Notes: a model not told the origin generated them from the sequence alone. 64,000 nt of DNA from Brenneria roseae subsp. roseae (GCF_003115845.1 NZ_KZ819027.1:183202-247201), one strand, 5' to 3'. Shown: positions 8,666 through 18,625, counted from the first letter of the stretch. Numbers and translations are program-made.

Positions 8666-10123
8666 ATGGGTGAAACACAGCAGAAAGGCAGACCTTCACC
8701 AGATAAAGACTCCGCACCGTCCGGTGCGCTATCACAAAACAAAACCTGGAAAGTAGAAAATACCGGTATTGATCTGGTGCCGGAATCCGAGCGCACGGGC
8801 AAACCGCTGGAGTTATTCTGGATCTGGTGTGCGGCCAATATCGGGATTCTCGGTATTGTTTACGGTGCGATTATTGTGTCGTTCGGTCTTTCTTTTATTC
8901 AGTCCATCCTTGCGGCCATCGTCGGCGTCGCCAGCTTTGCGCTGGTCGGTTACACCTCATTTGCCGGACAAACCGGACGAACGGCAACCCTGACGCTCTC
9001 CCGGACTATTTTCGGTTTTAAAGGCAACATCGCCCCCACCGCGCTAAGCTGGTTTACCCTGATGGGTTGGGAAGCCGTGAATCTCATCACCGGAACGCTG
9101 ACGCTCTCCGCACTGTTTGAAGCAACGGGCTTCAGCGCCAACACCACGCTGACAGCCGTTTGTCTGGTTCTGTTCGGCGGTCTGACCATCGCCGTCAGTA
9201 TTCTGGGGCAAAACACACTGATCTTTTTGCAAAGCTGGATCACCCGTATTTTCGGTACGATGACGCTGGTGGTGGTCATCTATATTCTGTTCAATACGCC
9301 GTGGCATGCCGTGTTGTCGTTGCCGTCAGGCAACTGGCTAACGGGTTTTCTACCCGCGGTTTCCGTCATCGCGGCGGGAACCGGCGTAGGCTGGACTATC
9401 GCGGGTGCGGACTACAGCCGCTACCAGAGTCCGTCCTCCAGCCGCCGCAGCGTATTTTCGGCGGTGGTCGGTGGAGCGGCATTACCGCTGGTTCTGCTGA
9501 TGCTGGCAGGCATCCTGCTGTCGTCACAGCTGCCTGACCTCACCAGTTCCGCCAACCCGATCGCGCTGATCGGCAGCATATTGCCTACCTGGATGTCAGT
9601 ACCTTATCTGCTCACCGCAACGGCGGGAATTGTGACGATTGCCGTGCTCAGCCTCTATTCCGCCAGCCTTAACCTGCTGACCGTGGGTGTAAAAGTACGT
9701 CAGTCCGTCGCCGTTGCTTTTGACGCGGTGCTGGTAGTCGGCGTCGCCATCTATGTACTGTTTATTTCCGGTGATTTCCTGACGCCGTTTATCTCCTTCC
9801 TGATTTTCTGCGGCCTGTTTCTTGGTCCGTGGTCTGCGGTATTTATCCTCGACTATCTCTGGCTCCGCCAGCATCACGGTTACAATAACGACGCCGTATT
9901 TGGACTGAACGGCAAAAACCTTGGCGTACGCTGGGTGCCGTTGATTTGCTGGCTGCTGGGCGCCATTTCCGGCCTGATGGTCACGAAAACCGGCTTCATC
10001 GACGGGCCGCTGGCAATCGGTATTTTTGCCAATTCCAGCCTGGGTCTGTTTGTCTCTTTCGGCGTCAGCCTGATCACCTATTGGCTCTATCTGCTGGTCA
10101 ACCCGCAAGCGAAACAGATATGA
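8666..10123 (+). CDS. NCS1-family purine-cytosine-type permease
   Basis: Inner membrane transporter of the nucleobase:cation symporter-1 family (cytosine, purine, allantoin, thiamine-type substrates). About twelve membrane segments follow a polar N-terminal tail of some 50 residues. The NTGIDLVPESERTGKPLELFWIW entry into helix 1 is diagnostic, as is the GYTSFAGQTGRTATLTLSRTIFG segment near residue 105. The ATG at 8666 has AAGGAG at 8651-8656; the earlier in-frame codon at 8633 has no such site. The stop overlaps the start of the PfkB kinase gene (ATGA at 10120), so permease and kinase are translationally coupled. E. coli yegT encodes an MFS nucleoside transporter at the equivalent position, so the transporter type is swapped here. 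Substrate unknown. Confidence 0.88.
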   Translation: MGETQQKGRPSPDKDSAPSGALSQNKTWKVENTGIDLVPESERTGKPLELFWIWCAANIGILGIVYGAIIVSFGLSFIQSILAAIVGVASFALVGYTSFAGQTGRTATLTLSRTIFGFKGNIAPTALSWFTLMGWEAVNLITGTLTLSALFEATGFSANTTLTAVCLVLFGGLTIAVSILGQNTLIFLQSWITRIFGTMTLVVVIYILFNTPWHAVLSLPSGNWLTGFLPAVSVIAAGTGVGWTIAGADYSRYQSPSSSRRSVFSAVVGGAALPLVLLMLAGILLSSQLPDLTSSANPIALIGSILPTWMSVPYLLTATAGIVTIAVLSLYSASLNLLTVGVKVRQSVAVAFDAVLVVGVAIYVLFISGDFLTPFISFLIFCGLFLGPWSAVFILDYLWLRQHHGYNNDAVFGLNGKNLGVRWVPLICWLLGAISGLMVTKTGFIDGPLAIGIFANSSLGLFVSFGVSLITYWLYLLVNPQAKQI

Positions 10124-11055
10124 CAACCTTTATCCCTGAACGCCCGATTGTGGTTATTGGCGGCGCCTGCGGCGATATGCTGCTGGCGTTGCCGCGCCTT
10201 CCCGTCAGCGGGGAGGATATCGAAGGCGAAGATCTGGGTCAGCAGATTGGGGGCTGCGCCTTCAACGTGGCCCGCGTGCTGTTTCACCTCACTGTCCCCA
10301 TCATCAACGGCATGCCTGTCGGCAATGGTCCCTGGGGAAAGGCCGTCGAAGCCGCCATGGCGGAGCTGAATCTGCCGGTGCTGTTACGCAACACGGAAAT
10401 GGACAATGGCTGGTGCATCGCCATGACGGAACCCAACGGTGAACGGACGTTCATCGGTATCACCGGATGCGAAGCGCATTGCAGCCGGGAACTGCTGCAA
10501 CAGCTGACGCCGCCGGAAAATGCCTGGATTTATGTGAACGGCTACGAGCTGTTTGGCGCGGGGGGAAAGGCACTACGCGAATGGACACTGGCGCAGCCGC
10601 AGAAAAAACTGGTGGATTTTGGGCCGCGTCTGCCGTTCATCCCAGCGGAATTTATTACCGCCCTGTCTGGTACTGACACCATACTGACCTTAAACCGTGA
10701 CGAGACGAAACAGCTATGCGGGCAAGGCGATCCGGTTTCACAAGCGTTGCGCTATGCGCAACGCAGCGGGTTGACGCTGATCTGTCGGCTGGATAAGGAA
10801 GGCGCCTGGATTTGCCCGCCAGACGGCGCGCCGACGACTATCGGGGCCTATGCGGTCAATGTCGTGGACACCATCGGCGCCGGCGATGCGCACAGCGGCG
10901 GCCTGCTGGCCGGGCTGTCGGCAGGCTGGCCGCTGCCTGATGCCGTCGATCTGGCTAATCGGGTTGCCGCCTGCGTGGTTGCCGGTAAAGGCGCGGCGGG
11001 TGCGCCCGACTGGGCAACACTGCGCCGATACTTTCCGGATTCCCGGCTGCCATAA
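10120..11055 (+). CDS. PfkB-family sugar/nucleoside kinase, YegV-like
   Basis: Ribokinase/PfkB-type kinase, 311 residues, probably phosphorylating what the adjoining permease imports. Visible features are the N-terminal GGACGDM strand-turn, the substrate loop GGCAFNVARVL near residue 43, and the C-terminal PfkB signature VVDTIGAGDAHSGGLLAGL near residue 247 with the catalytic Asp in GAGDAH. It shares many positions with E. coli YegV, including DNGWCIAMTEPNGERTF and VDFGPRLP. A longer frame begins at 9946 inside the permease, but the ATG at 10120 overlaps the permease stop in the common ATGA arrangement. YegV itself has no firm substrate, so the function stays open. Confidence 0.88.
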   Translation: MTTFIPERPIVVIGGACGDMLLALPRLPVSGEDIEGEDLGQQIGGCAFNVARVLFHLTVPIINGMPVGNGPWGKAVEAAMAELNLPVLLRNTEMDNGWCIAMTEPNGERTFIGITGCEAHCSRELLQQLTPPENAWIYVNGYELFGAGGKALREWTLAQPQKKLVDFGPRLPFIPAEFITALSGTDTILTLNRDETKQLCGQGDPVSQALRYAQRSGLTLICRLDKEGAWICPPDGAPTTIGAYAVNVVDTIGAGDAHSGGLLAGLSAGWPLPDAVDLANRVAACVVAGKGAAGAPDWATLRRYFPDSRLP

Positions 11056-12471
11056 TCAGGCGGCCGGCTGGACGATCAGTTGCCCTGCGGAGCCCCGGTC
11101 AGCCATTTCCAGCGTCTGGCTGTAATACAGGAACGGGAATGCCTGTGATGAGGACTGCATAAAATACACCAACAGTTCGACGTCATTATCAACCCAGACG
11201 GTATCTTTCCAGCCGCTGTCCTCGATCGGCACGGCCCCGCCGTTCACGCTGCGCACCAGGAACTTCACGCCCTGTATATGGAATGACTGTGGCGTATCGG
11301 CATGGATCACCCAGCGCTCGCAGCGTCCAAACTGCGTTTGCACATCCATGCGGGTCATATCCCACATGGCGCCGTTAATACCCGGCAGGCTATCGCCCAG
11401 ACGAAACTCACGCGTGCGGCTGATGCTGCCTTCAATGATATTATCCGCCAGCAAACGCATCGGCAGATTGTCCGTCACCAACGGCAGTAATCCCGTTGGT
11501 TTGAGCGTTAAAACCTGAGTTGAAATCAAAATGCTGGAAGGTTCAAACAGGCCGCGCAGGCGATCCATGATCCCGGCGGATTCGCCCGCCGTCAGCGTCA
11601 CCTCACCGCCCTGAGACATATCAATCAGGATCTCCCGCCGTTCGCCAGGCGCAAGCGAGATCTGATTCACCGCCATCGGCGCAGGCAGAAGCCCTTGATC
11701 GCTGGCGATAACGTGCAGCGAACGTCCATCGTTCAGACGCATCACATAGCGGCGGGCATTCGATGCATTCAACAATCTCAGACGAACCCAGCCGCGGGAA
11801 ACTTCCACAAACGGATTCTGAACGCCATTCACCAGTAGCGTATCGCCCACGAATCCACCGTTTGCCGGCGGGTTGTAAATCGGCACGCCAAAATTATCCA
11901 GACGCTTGTCCTGAATAATCAACGGAAAATCATCAACGCCGTAGTGATTGGGAAGCGGTAGCGATTTGCTGATACTGTCTTCAACCAGCCACAGCCCCGC
12001 CAGCCCGTTATAAATATGTGGAGCCATACGGTTCGGCGTATTGGCGTGATACCAGCAGGTCGCGGATGGCTGGCGGATCGGCAGAACGGGCGACCAGTCC
12101 ATACCCGGCGAAATAATACGTGCAGCGCCGCCCATCAGCGATCCGGGAACCTGTAATCCACCAATCGTCATCGCCACGGGTTCATTTAGCCGGTTGCTAT
12201 AAATCAGCTTGACGTCATCCCCGTCAAACACCCGCACCGTTGGCCCTAAATACCGGCCGTTGATCCCCCAAACCGAGGTTTTGCGATCGCCGACAAAGGC
12301 CCAGTGCGCACGTTGCATCGTCAGAAACAAAGGTTGCCCTCGGCGCGACTCCAGCAATGGCGGGATCGGTAATGCGCCGGGAATGCCATTTGCGTTCGCC
12401 GTCAATGGCGTCATACCCGCACACAGCGCAAGGCCCGATGCCTGAATAAACTGACGTCGGCTGAGTGACAT
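11056..12471 (-). CDS. ftsP: Cell division protein FtsP (SufI)
   Basis: Periplasmic divisome protein with a multicopper-oxidase fold that does not act as an oxidase. In E. coli it protects or stabilises the divisome under stress. It has a twin-arginine signal peptide (MSLSRRQFIQASGLALCAG) and three cupredoxin-like domains. It retains LWYHANTPNR-like sequence (CWYHANTPNRM, near residue 141) but lacks the full copper-ligand HxH sets, as in E. coli SufI. The length, 471, is close to the E. coli protein's 470. Its stop nearly touches the convergent kinase stop. It lies downstream of plsC on the same strand, 88 bp away, as in E. coli (parC-plsC-ftsP). Confidence 0.96.
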   Translation of the reverse strand: MSLSRRQFIQASGLALCAGMTPLTANANGIPGALPIPPLLESRRGQPLFLTMQRAHWAFVGDRKTSVWGINGRYLGPTVRVFDGDDVKLIYSNRLNEPVAMTIGGLQVPGSLMGGAARIISPGMDWSPVLPIRQPSATCWYHANTPNRMAPHIYNGLAGLWLVEDSISKSLPLPNHYGVDDFPLIIQDKRLDNFGVPIYNPPANGGFVGDTLLVNGVQNPFVEVSRGWVRLRLLNASNARRYVMRLNDGRSLHVIASDQGLLPAPMAVNQISLAPGERREILIDMSQGGEVTLTAGESAGIMDRLRGLFEPSSILISTQVLTLKPTGLLPLVTDNLPMRLLADNIIEGSISRTREFRLGDSLPGINGAMWDMTRMDVQTQFGRCERWVIHADTPQSFHIQGVKFLVRSVNGGAVPIEDSGWKDTVWVDNDVELLVYFMQSSSQAFPFLYYSQTLEMADRGSAGQLIVQPAA

Positions 12472-12559
12472 AATGACTCCGTAAATCTGTTAAACCGTCT
12501 GCAAAGTTTAACTTCCGGTAACTTATCCGGAAGAAATAACTATTTGGCCTGAGTAAGGG

Positions 12560-13297
12560 TTATTTTTTTTCCGCCGCGTTGCGTGCCGCCACTTCCGCAT
12601 CCAGCTGTGCCAGCTTGGCGGCCATCAGGTCGTGGCAATGTGCGGCCAGCTCACGAACCTGTTCTTTAGTATAGGAACGGGTATCGACCGGCGGCAGCAT
12701 TTCCACGATAACGTGGCCGTTATTCCAGCGATTCAGCTTCACTTTGTTGCTGGTCGTCGAAACACAAATCGGTACAATCGGCACTTCCGCGCTGATCGCC
12801 GCATGAAACGCGCCGGTTTTAAACGGTAATAGACCACGCCCGCGACTACGCGTCCCTTCCGGGAACATCCAGATAGAAATGTTGCGTTCTTTGATATGTT
12901 TCACCACCTGAGCGATGGTGCCATGCGCTTTGGTACGATTTTCTCTATCAATCAGCAGGTTGCCCGTCAGCCAGTAAAGCGGCCCAAAAAAGGGAATCCA
13001 CAGCAGGCTCTTTTTCCCGACGGTCACCGTACGCGGTTGCACGGCATTCGACGCAGTAACCATATCGTAATTATTCTGGTGGTTGGCGATATAGATACAA
13101 TTGCCGTAATGCGCTGCCTCTTCCGGTATACGTAATTCAACCTTCAGGCCAAACACCACTGACAAGCGACCGAAAAGGCGGCCAAATGTCGATACATGAC
13201 CTGGGTTTTTTGGGCTGAACAGGCAGTAAATGGAGCCAAAAATGCAGATCAGAAGCGAAAATACGATCACCACAATAAAACGAAGAACGAATAACAT
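12560..13297 (-). CDS. plsC: 1-acyl-sn-glycerol-3-phosphate acyltransferase PlsC
   Basis: Membrane-bound acyltransferase that converts lysophosphatidic acid to phosphatidic acid, the second acylation of phospholipid synthesis. An N-terminal membrane helix (about residues 2-28) is followed by the catalytic NHQNNYD (the HX4D motif), the GKKSLLWIPFFG block, and the FPEGTRSRGRGLLPFKTGAF glycerol-phosphate site, then the VPIVPICVS block. The ATG at 13297 gives 245 residues, the E. coli length, with GAGG upstream. The longer frame to 13315 adds six residues with no support. The C-terminus is charged, as in E. coli. Confidence 0.97.
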   Translation of the reverse strand: MLFVLRFIVVIVFSLLICIFGSIYCLFSPKNPGHVSTFGRLFGRLSVVFGLKVELRIPEEAAHYGNCIYIANHQNNYDMVTASNAVQPRTVTVGKKSLLWIPFFGPLYWLTGNLLIDRENRTKAHGTIAQVVKHIKERNISIWMFPEGTRSRGRGLLPFKTGAFHAAISAEVPIVPICVSTTSNKVKLNRWNNGHVIVEMLPPVDTRSYTKEQVRELAAHCHDLMAAKLAQLDAEVAARNAAEKK

Positions 13298-13466
13298 AGC
13301 AACCTCATTAGCCAACAGCCGCCGCTAGTATAGCGATTTCGCTATAAAAAACACGGTGATTCCTTTTGCAGCGGATTGGCGTTCTGGTAATCAGATAATG
13401 TCCGAAGGGATCAGGCATGCCGGGACGAAGATGCCCTACACATCGTCCCGCCCCGGCGTTGATTAT

Positions 13467-15737
13467 TTATTCTTCACTACCGCCATCGCCAGCTTGCTTC
13501 GGCGCATCCACATCAATGCGATCGATGCGTTGCAGACCGCGCAACAACGTGCCCTTACGACCCCGTTCAGACTGGTATTTCTGTAGCTCATTGGGGCGCA
13601 GCACCAGCTTGCGTTTGCCGAAATACAGCGTGACCGACGCCTGCGGAGGCAGCAGCAGCAGCCAGGACAGACGATCCTTGCCGCTGGTAAAATCCGCGGA
13701 CGAAATCGACACGATCTTGTTGCCTTTGCCTTTCGACAACTGCGGTAAGTCAGAGACGGGGAACAGCAACATCCTGCCAGCTGCGGTAATTGCCATCAAC
13801 AGGTTGTCATCGCCTTTGATTTCAATCGGCGTAAGCGTTTTCGCCTTATCCGGCAGGGTAATAATCGCTTTACCTGCACGGTTGCGCGCGACCAGATCGT
13901 TAAAGGTACAGACGAATCCATATCCGGCATCCGACGCCATCAGCAGCGGCTGATCGTCTGCCGCCATCAGCACCTGCTCAATCGTCGCGCCCGGCGGCGG
14001 CGTCAATTTGCCCGTCAACGGCTCACCCTGACCCCGCGCAGAAGGCAACGTGAGGGGATCCAAAGCATAACTGCGTCCGGTAGAATCGATAAACACCACC
14101 GGCTGGCTGGTTTTCCCTTTGGCGGCGGCCCGGAAGCTATCGCCCGCCTTATAACTCAGTCCGGCAGGATCGATGTCGTGCCCTTTGGCGCTGCGCACCC
14201 AACCCATTTCCGACAACACAATCGTCACGGGTTCGGAAGGCACGAAATCATGTTCGCTCATGGCTTTCGCTTCGCCGCGTTCCTGTAGCGGTGAACGACG
14301 TTCATCGCCATAGGCCTGCGCATCCGCCTGGATTTCTTTTTTCAGCAGATTGCTGAGCTTACGTTCTGACGCCAGCAGCGCCTGAAGCTGATCGCGCTCT
14401 TTCGCCAGATCATCCTGCTCACCCCGGATTTTCATCTCTTCCAGTTTGGCCAAATGACGTAATTTCAACTCCAGTATCGCTTCAGCCTGCGTTTCACTCA
14501 GGCTGAACTGCCGCATCAGAACCGGCTTGGGTTCGTCCTCCGTACGGATGATGTGAATCACTTCATCAATATTCAGGAACGCCACCAGCAAACCTTCGAG
14601 GATATGCAGGCGCTTGAGCACTTTCTCCAACCGATAATTCAGCCGGCGGCGCACGGTATCGCGACGGAATACCAGCCATTCGCTCAGGATTTCGACCAGC
14701 CCCTTCACGCCGGGACGCCCATCCAGACCGATCATGTTCATGTTGATGCGGTAGCTTTTTTCCAGATCGGTGGTCGCGAACAGGTGGTTCATCACCAGAT
14801 CGAAATCGATACGGTTAGAGCGTGGCACCAGCACCAGACGGGTCGGGTTTTCGTGATCGGATTCATCGCGCAAATCTTCAATCATCGGCAGTTTTTTGGC
14901 GCGCATCTGACTGGCTATCTGCTCCAGCACCTTGGCGCCCGAAACCTGATGAGGCAGAGCGGTGATCACCACCTCGCCATCTTCTTTCTTCCAGATGGCG
15001 CGCATGCGAACCGAGCCGCGTCCATTCTGGTAAATCCTGCGCACTTCCTCACGCGGCGTGATGATTTCCGCTTCGGTAGGGAAATCCGGCCCCTGAACGT
15101 ACTGCAACAGATCTTCCAGCGAAGAGTCCGGTTTATCGATCAGCGCCACCGCGGCGGCGGCCACTTCACGGATATTGTGCGGCGGAATGTCTGTCGCCAT
15201 ACCGACCGCAATGCCCGTCGTACCGTTCAGCAGAATATTGGGCAGGCGCGCAGGCAGCATCTTCGGTTCCTGCATCGTACCGTCAAAGTTCGGGACATAG
15301 TCGACCGTCCCCTGCCCCAGCTCCCCAAGCAGCACTTCCGCATATCTGGACAGCCGCGACTCGGTATAACGCATGGCCGCAAATGACTTCGGATCATCCG
15401 GCGCGCCCCAGTTACCCTGCCCGTCCACCAGCGTATAGCGGTAGGAGAACGGCTGCGCCATTAATACCATCGCTTCATAGCAGGCGCTGTCGCCGTGCGG
15501 ATGGTATTTACCCAGCACGTCGCCAACGGTACGCGCGGATTTTTTGAATTTGGCGCTGGCATTCAGCCCCAGCTCCGACATGGCGTACACGATACGTCGC
15601 TGTACGGGTTTCAGACCATCGCCAATGAACGGCAATGCCCGGTCCATGATGACGTACATGGAATAGTTCAGATACGCATTTTCAGTAAACGTATGCAGCG
15701 CAAGGCTTTCTGCGCCGTCATGAGTCATCTCACTCAT
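13467..15737 (-). CDS. parC: DNA topoisomerase IV subunit A ParC
   Basis: Subunit A of topoisomerase IV, which decatenates daughter chromosomes with ParE. The 756 residues contain the breakage-reunion domain with catalytic Tyr124 ([11 protein letters not shown]. coli Tyr120), a coiled-coil tower around residues 370-490 and the C-terminal beta-pinwheel from about 500. The N-terminus is four residues longer than in E. coli. The quinolone-determining region reads [14 protein letters not shown], so the positions equal to E. coli Ser80 and Glu84 are unaltered; the sequence shows no common quinolone-resistance change. The partner gene parE lies 12 kb away (27497-29392), separated by the PTS operon and the TonB receptor region. 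Confidence 0.98.
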   Translation of the reverse strand: MSEMTHDGAESLALHTFTENAYLNYSMYVIMDRALPFIGDGLKPVQRRIVYAMSELGLNASAKFKKSARTVGDVLGKYHPHGDSACYEAMVLMAQPFSYRYTLVDGQGNWGAPDDPKSFAAMRYTESRLSRYAEVLLGELGQGTVDYVPNFDGTMQEPKMLPARLPNILLNGTTGIAVGMATDIPPHNIREVAAAAVALIDKPDSSLEDLLQYVQGPDFPTEAEIITPREEVRRIYQNGRGSVRMRAIWKKEDGEVVITALPHQVSGAKVLEQIASQMRAKKLPMIEDLRDESDHENPTRLVLVPRSNRIDFDLVMNHLFATTDLEKSYRINMNMIGLDGRPGVKGLVEILSEWLVFRRDTVRRRLNYRLEKVLKRLHILEGLLVAFLNIDEVIHIIRTEDEPKPVLMRQFSLSETQAEAILELKLRHLAKLEEMKIRGEQDDLAKERDQLQALLASERKLSNLLKKEIQADAQAYGDERRSPLQERGEAKAMSEHDFVPSEPVTIVLSEMGWVRSAKGHDIDPAGLSYKAGDSFRAAAKGKTSQPVVFIDSTGRSYALDPLTLPSARGQGEPLTGKLTPPPGATIEQVLMAADDQPLLMASDAGYGFVCTFNDLVARNRAGKAIITLPDKAKTLTPIEIKGDDNLLMAITAAGRMLLFPVSDLPQLSKGKGNKIVSISSADFTSGKDRLSWLLLLPPQASVTLYFGKRKLVLRPNELQKYQSERGRKGTLLRGLQRIDRIDVDAPKQAGDGGSEE

Positions 15738-15972
15738 TTATTTCACTTTCCTCACATCGCGGCGCGATTATAACGCTTTCCGACACGCCATACGGCGGTA
15801 TGTTTGGCGAGAATAGTACCTTATCTGATGATGCTCTGTCACAGAGAACAGGGGACAAACGGTGGAAAGCGCGTCAGGCATTCGTCCAATCGTGCCAATA
15901 CATTTATTTTCCCGCCATTATGAAAAAAATAATTAATATGCAGATAAGATCACAGTTATTTATTTTAGCCCG

Positions 15973-15995
15973 TAATGTGATCGCGATCTCAATTA
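15973..15995. promoter_or_regulatory. Candidate CRP-cAMP site upstream of the PTS operon
   Basis: TAATGTGATCGCGATCTCAA followed by TTA: the TGTGA-N6-TCACA pattern with one mismatch (TCTCA) and AT-rich flanks. It lies about 200 bp ahead of the PRD regulator in an AT-rich intergenic region, as expected for a catabolite-controlled sugar operon. Confidence 0.6.
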
Positions 15996-16053
15996 ATGAA
16001 TGTTAAAAATAATGTTTTAATTTTGTCCCATCCAGCGGACACCATTTAGTATT

Positions 16054-16074
16054 GTCGTGATTTATTATCACGAC
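16054..16074. promoter_or_regulatory. Perfect palindrome GTCGTGAT-N5-ATCACGAC in the PTS promoter region
   Basis: Eight-base perfect arms with a TTATT centre, 119 bp before the PRD regulator gene. No T tract follows, so an operator (for the PRD regulator or another factor) is more likely than a terminator. Confidence 0.5.
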
Positions 16075-16192
16075 TAGATTAATCATTACAGAACCACCTG
16101 AAATAACATCCCGAAAGCACAGCACAGGAAATAAGTTTAAAAAAAATTGAAATATAAGCATCAGAGAATCTCACACTCAACACAAGGGTAAT

Positions 16193-17761
16193 ATGATGCA
16201 GCCACTTACCTCCAGACAGAACCGATTATTAAAATATCTGCTACAGCATCAGGAGCATGTAACGGTTAAAAATATTGCGCATTATCTGGATGTGTCAGAA
16301 AAGACCGTTTATCGCGATATGCAGTTTGTTGAAGCCTTCCTTTCTGTCTGGAATATCTATCCAGACAAAAAGGTCGGCGCGGGAATAATGTTAACCGCTG
16401 ACGACGATCGACATTTAACCTTGCTGGAACAGCAAATTGTGGTGGATGATGGTGATACCGACGCACTGATTAACAATTCTCGTCGTGTCAAAATCGCCTC
16501 ACAGTTGTTGAGCGACACCCCCCATGAAACATCGATCAGTAAACTGTCAGAACGCTATTTTATCAGCAGCGCCTCCATCGTTAACGATCTCAAGATCATC
16601 GAAAGCTGGCTGCACCCACTGGGATTGTCGCTGGTGCGCAGCCAGAGCGGTACGCATATTGAAGGCAGTGAGGGCAGCGTGCGGCAGGCCATGGCCTCGT
16701 TAATCAATGATGTCATGCATCACAAAGAACCCGGCCCCCTTACCCATTCCCGTCTCGATCCCGGCAGCTATAAGGCGCTGATAAATTATTTCGGCGCAGA
16801 GGACGTCGCTTTTGTGCAATCGCTGTTACAGGAGATGGAACAGCAGCTTTCCTATCCGCTCGGCGAACCCTATTACATAAATATTTTCACCCACACCTTA
16901 ATTATGATGCACCGCATCGCGCAGGGAAAAGCGTTAATGATGAATGAAGAGGCGATTCATCAGCAGGTGGATAACCGGGTATTTTCCATTGCGAAAAATA
17001 TGGTCGCCAGAATAGAACAACGCGTCGATAACCGTTTACCTTCTGATGAAGTCTGGTTTATTTATCAATATATTATTTCCTCCGGCATTGTGATGGAGGA
17101 ACGTGCGGATAATCAGGCTCTTCACTATCAATTTTCCAATGGAGAATCACGCCAACTCACCCGGGCGATCGTTCAGGTATTTTCCGATTTAATCAATATA
17201 GACCTACGCGCGGATAAACTTCTGCATGAAGGATTGCTTATTCACATCAAGCCATTACTCAACCGATTAAAATATCAGATTCATATTCGAAATCCTTTAT
17301 TAGAAGATATCAAAAATGAATTTCAGGATATTTATCAGATTACCCGTCAGGCGATGGATAAAGTCTGTCGGCAATTTCAATTAAAAACGATAGCCGAGGA
17401 TGAAGTCGGTTACCTGACCATTCATTTTCAGGCCGCGCTGGAACGACAAATCGCCCATAAGCGCATTCTGGTGGTCTGTTCCAGCGGTGTCGGCACATCG
17501 CACCTGTTGAAGAGCCGTATTCTGAGAGCCTTTCCCGACTGGTTTATCGTTGGCGTGGTCTCGGCCAGCAATATGCTGACTTTTTGTCAGCAGGAAAATA
17601 TCGAGCTGATTATTTCCACCATTCATCTGGAAGAGCAGCAGATACCCATTGTTTATGTGTCCGCCTTTTTTAATGACGATGACATTAAGCGGGTTACCGA
17701 AAAAGTTATCGCCAATAAATTGCATCAGGCCGAACATCAATGTTCCGCGGCCGATCATTAA
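16193..17761 (+). CDS. PRD-containing PTS operon activator
   Basis: Sugar-operon regulator of the BglG/MtlR/ManR type. Order of parts: an N-terminal helix-turn-helix (SEKTVYRDMQFVEAF, about residues 35-50), a second HTH region (about 100-145), two PTS regulation domains (about 190-400), and a C-terminal EIIB-like module with phosphocysteine Cys429 in VVCSSGVGTSHLL. There is no C-terminal EIIA module, unlike MtlR; the separate EIIA gene next door may serve this role. The PRD histidines would be phosphorylated by HPr or EIIB, coupling activity to sugar flux. Two adjacent ATGs (16193 and 16196) follow AAGGG; either could be used. First gene of a same-strand run to 21552. Confidence 0.88.
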   Translation: MMQPLTSRQNRLLKYLLQHQEHVTVKNIAHYLDVSEKTVYRDMQFVEAFLSVWNIYPDKKVGAGIMLTADDDRHLTLLEQQIVVDDGDTDALINNSRRVKIASQLLSDTPHETSISKLSERYFISSASIVNDLKIIESWLHPLGLSLVRSQSGTHIEGSEGSVRQAMASLINDVMHHKEPGPLTHSRLDPGSYKALINYFGAEDVAFVQSLLQEMEQQLSYPLGEPYYINIFTHTLIMMHRIAQGKALMMNEEAIHQQVDNRVFSIAKNMVARIEQRVDNRLPSDEVWFIYQYIISSGIVMEERADNQALHYQFSNGESRQLTRAIVQVFSDLINIDLRADKLLHEGLLIHIKPLLNRLKYQIHIRNPLLEDIKNEFQDIYQITRQAMDKVCRQFQLKTIAEDEVGYLTIHFQAALERQIAHKRILVVCSSGVGTSHLLKSRILRAFPDWFIVGVVSASNMLTFCQQENIELIISTIHLEEQQIPIVYVSAFFNDDDIKRVTEKVIANKLHQAEHQCSAADH

Positions 17762-17792
17762 TTTCCTTAAATTTATCGATGAGGTGTGATTA

Positions 17793-18272
17793 ATGGATAT
17801 CAATAAAATACTCAATGCCAACCGCGTGAAATTAACCATGTCCGCAACCAATAAAGATGAGGCGATTAATGAGCTAGCCGACCTGTTATATGCCGATGGC
17901 GCCATCACCAACAAACAGGATTTTATTCACGATGTGTGGTTGCGCGAGGCCGAAGGCTCCACCGGTTTTGAAAACCATATTGCGATCCCGCATGGAAAAT
18001 CCTCAGCCGTAAAACAGACCACGCTCGCCATTGGCCGCACGCGTCAGGATATTCCCTGGGAAACGCTGGATGGCAGCAAAGTCCGCTGCATCATTCTTTT
18101 TGCCGTGCGTCTGGAAGATCAGAACACGACACATATTCGCCTGCTGTCTCAGGTTGCCAGCGCACTGGCCGACGATGAGGTGATCGCCCGACTGTTAGAC
18201 GAGTCCGATCCCCATAAAATTATCCGACTGTTTAGTCAGTATGCAGAAACAGCCCCTGTAAATCCGACATAA
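17793..18272 (+). CDS. PTS fructose/mannitol-type EIIA protein
   Basis: Cytosolic EIIA phosphocarrier (PTS EIIA type 2), 159 residues, passing phosphate from HPr to the EIIB encoded next. The phosphorylation site is His67 in ENHIAIPHGKSS, in the conserved context. The typical C-terminal LLSQVASALADDEV segment is present. It lies 31 bp after the regulator and 13 bp before EIIB, in an evident operon. A stand-alone EIIA of this size fits the Frw/Fry-like systems of enterobacteria. The sugar is unknown. Confidence 0.92.
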   Translation: MDINKILNANRVKLTMSATNKDEAINELADLLYADGAITNKQDFIHDVWLREAEGSTGFENHIAIPHGKSSAVKQTTLAIGRTRQDIPWETLDGSKVRCIILFAVRLEDQNTTHIRLLSQVASALADDEVIARLLDESDPHKIIRLFSQYAETAPVNPT

Positions 18273-18285
18273 AACGAGGCTCAAA

Positions 18286-18600
18286 ATGAATATTGTTTGT
18301 GTTGCCGCCTGTACGGCGGGCATCGCGCATACCTATATCGCACGAGAGAAACTCATTAAGGGAGCCCAGGCCTTAAATTACGCGATTCGAGTAGAAACCC
18401 AGGGCACCATTGGCACCGAAAATGAATTAACTCCCGATGAAATAGCCGCAGCCGATGTCGTTATTCTGGCCGTCGATATCAAAATAAAGGGGGAAGAACG
18501 GTTTAAAGGTAAACCTATCGTCCGGGTAAAAACGGAAATTGTCATTAAATCTCCGGTCAAGTTTCTGGAAAAAGTCGCGGGTTCTTTAGCACGTGCCTGA
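18286..18600 (+). CDS. PTS fructose-like EIIB protein
   Basis: Single-domain EIIB of the fructose family, 104 residues, similar in size to E. coli FrwB. The phosphocysteine is Cys9 in VAACTAGIAHTYIA, the standard fructose-EIIB loop. It accepts phosphate from EIIA and gives it to the sugar bound by EIIC. ATG at 18286 follows CGAGGC. Cytosolic, associated with the membrane EIIC encoded 25 bp downstream. Confidence 0.93.
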   Translation: MNIVCVAACTAGIAHTYIAREKLIKGAQALNYAIRVETQGTIGTENELTPDEIAAADVVILAVDIKIKGEERFKGKPIVRVKTEIVIKSPVKFLEKVAGSLARA

Positions 18601-18625
18601 ATAACCATTTTTCGGGGTAACTACT

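Noticed and set aside
8494-8838. Minus-strand frame overlapping the permease start
   Set aside because: It overlaps the ribosome site and N-terminus of the permease and resembles no protein I know; part of it is repeat-like sequence.
14553-15386. 277-codon plus-strand frame inside parC
   Set aside because: His/Gln-rich antisense shadow of parC, with no family resemblance.
13467-15737. Quinolone-resistance change in ParC
   Set aside because: The Ser and Glu at the E. coli 80 and 84 positions are unaltered.
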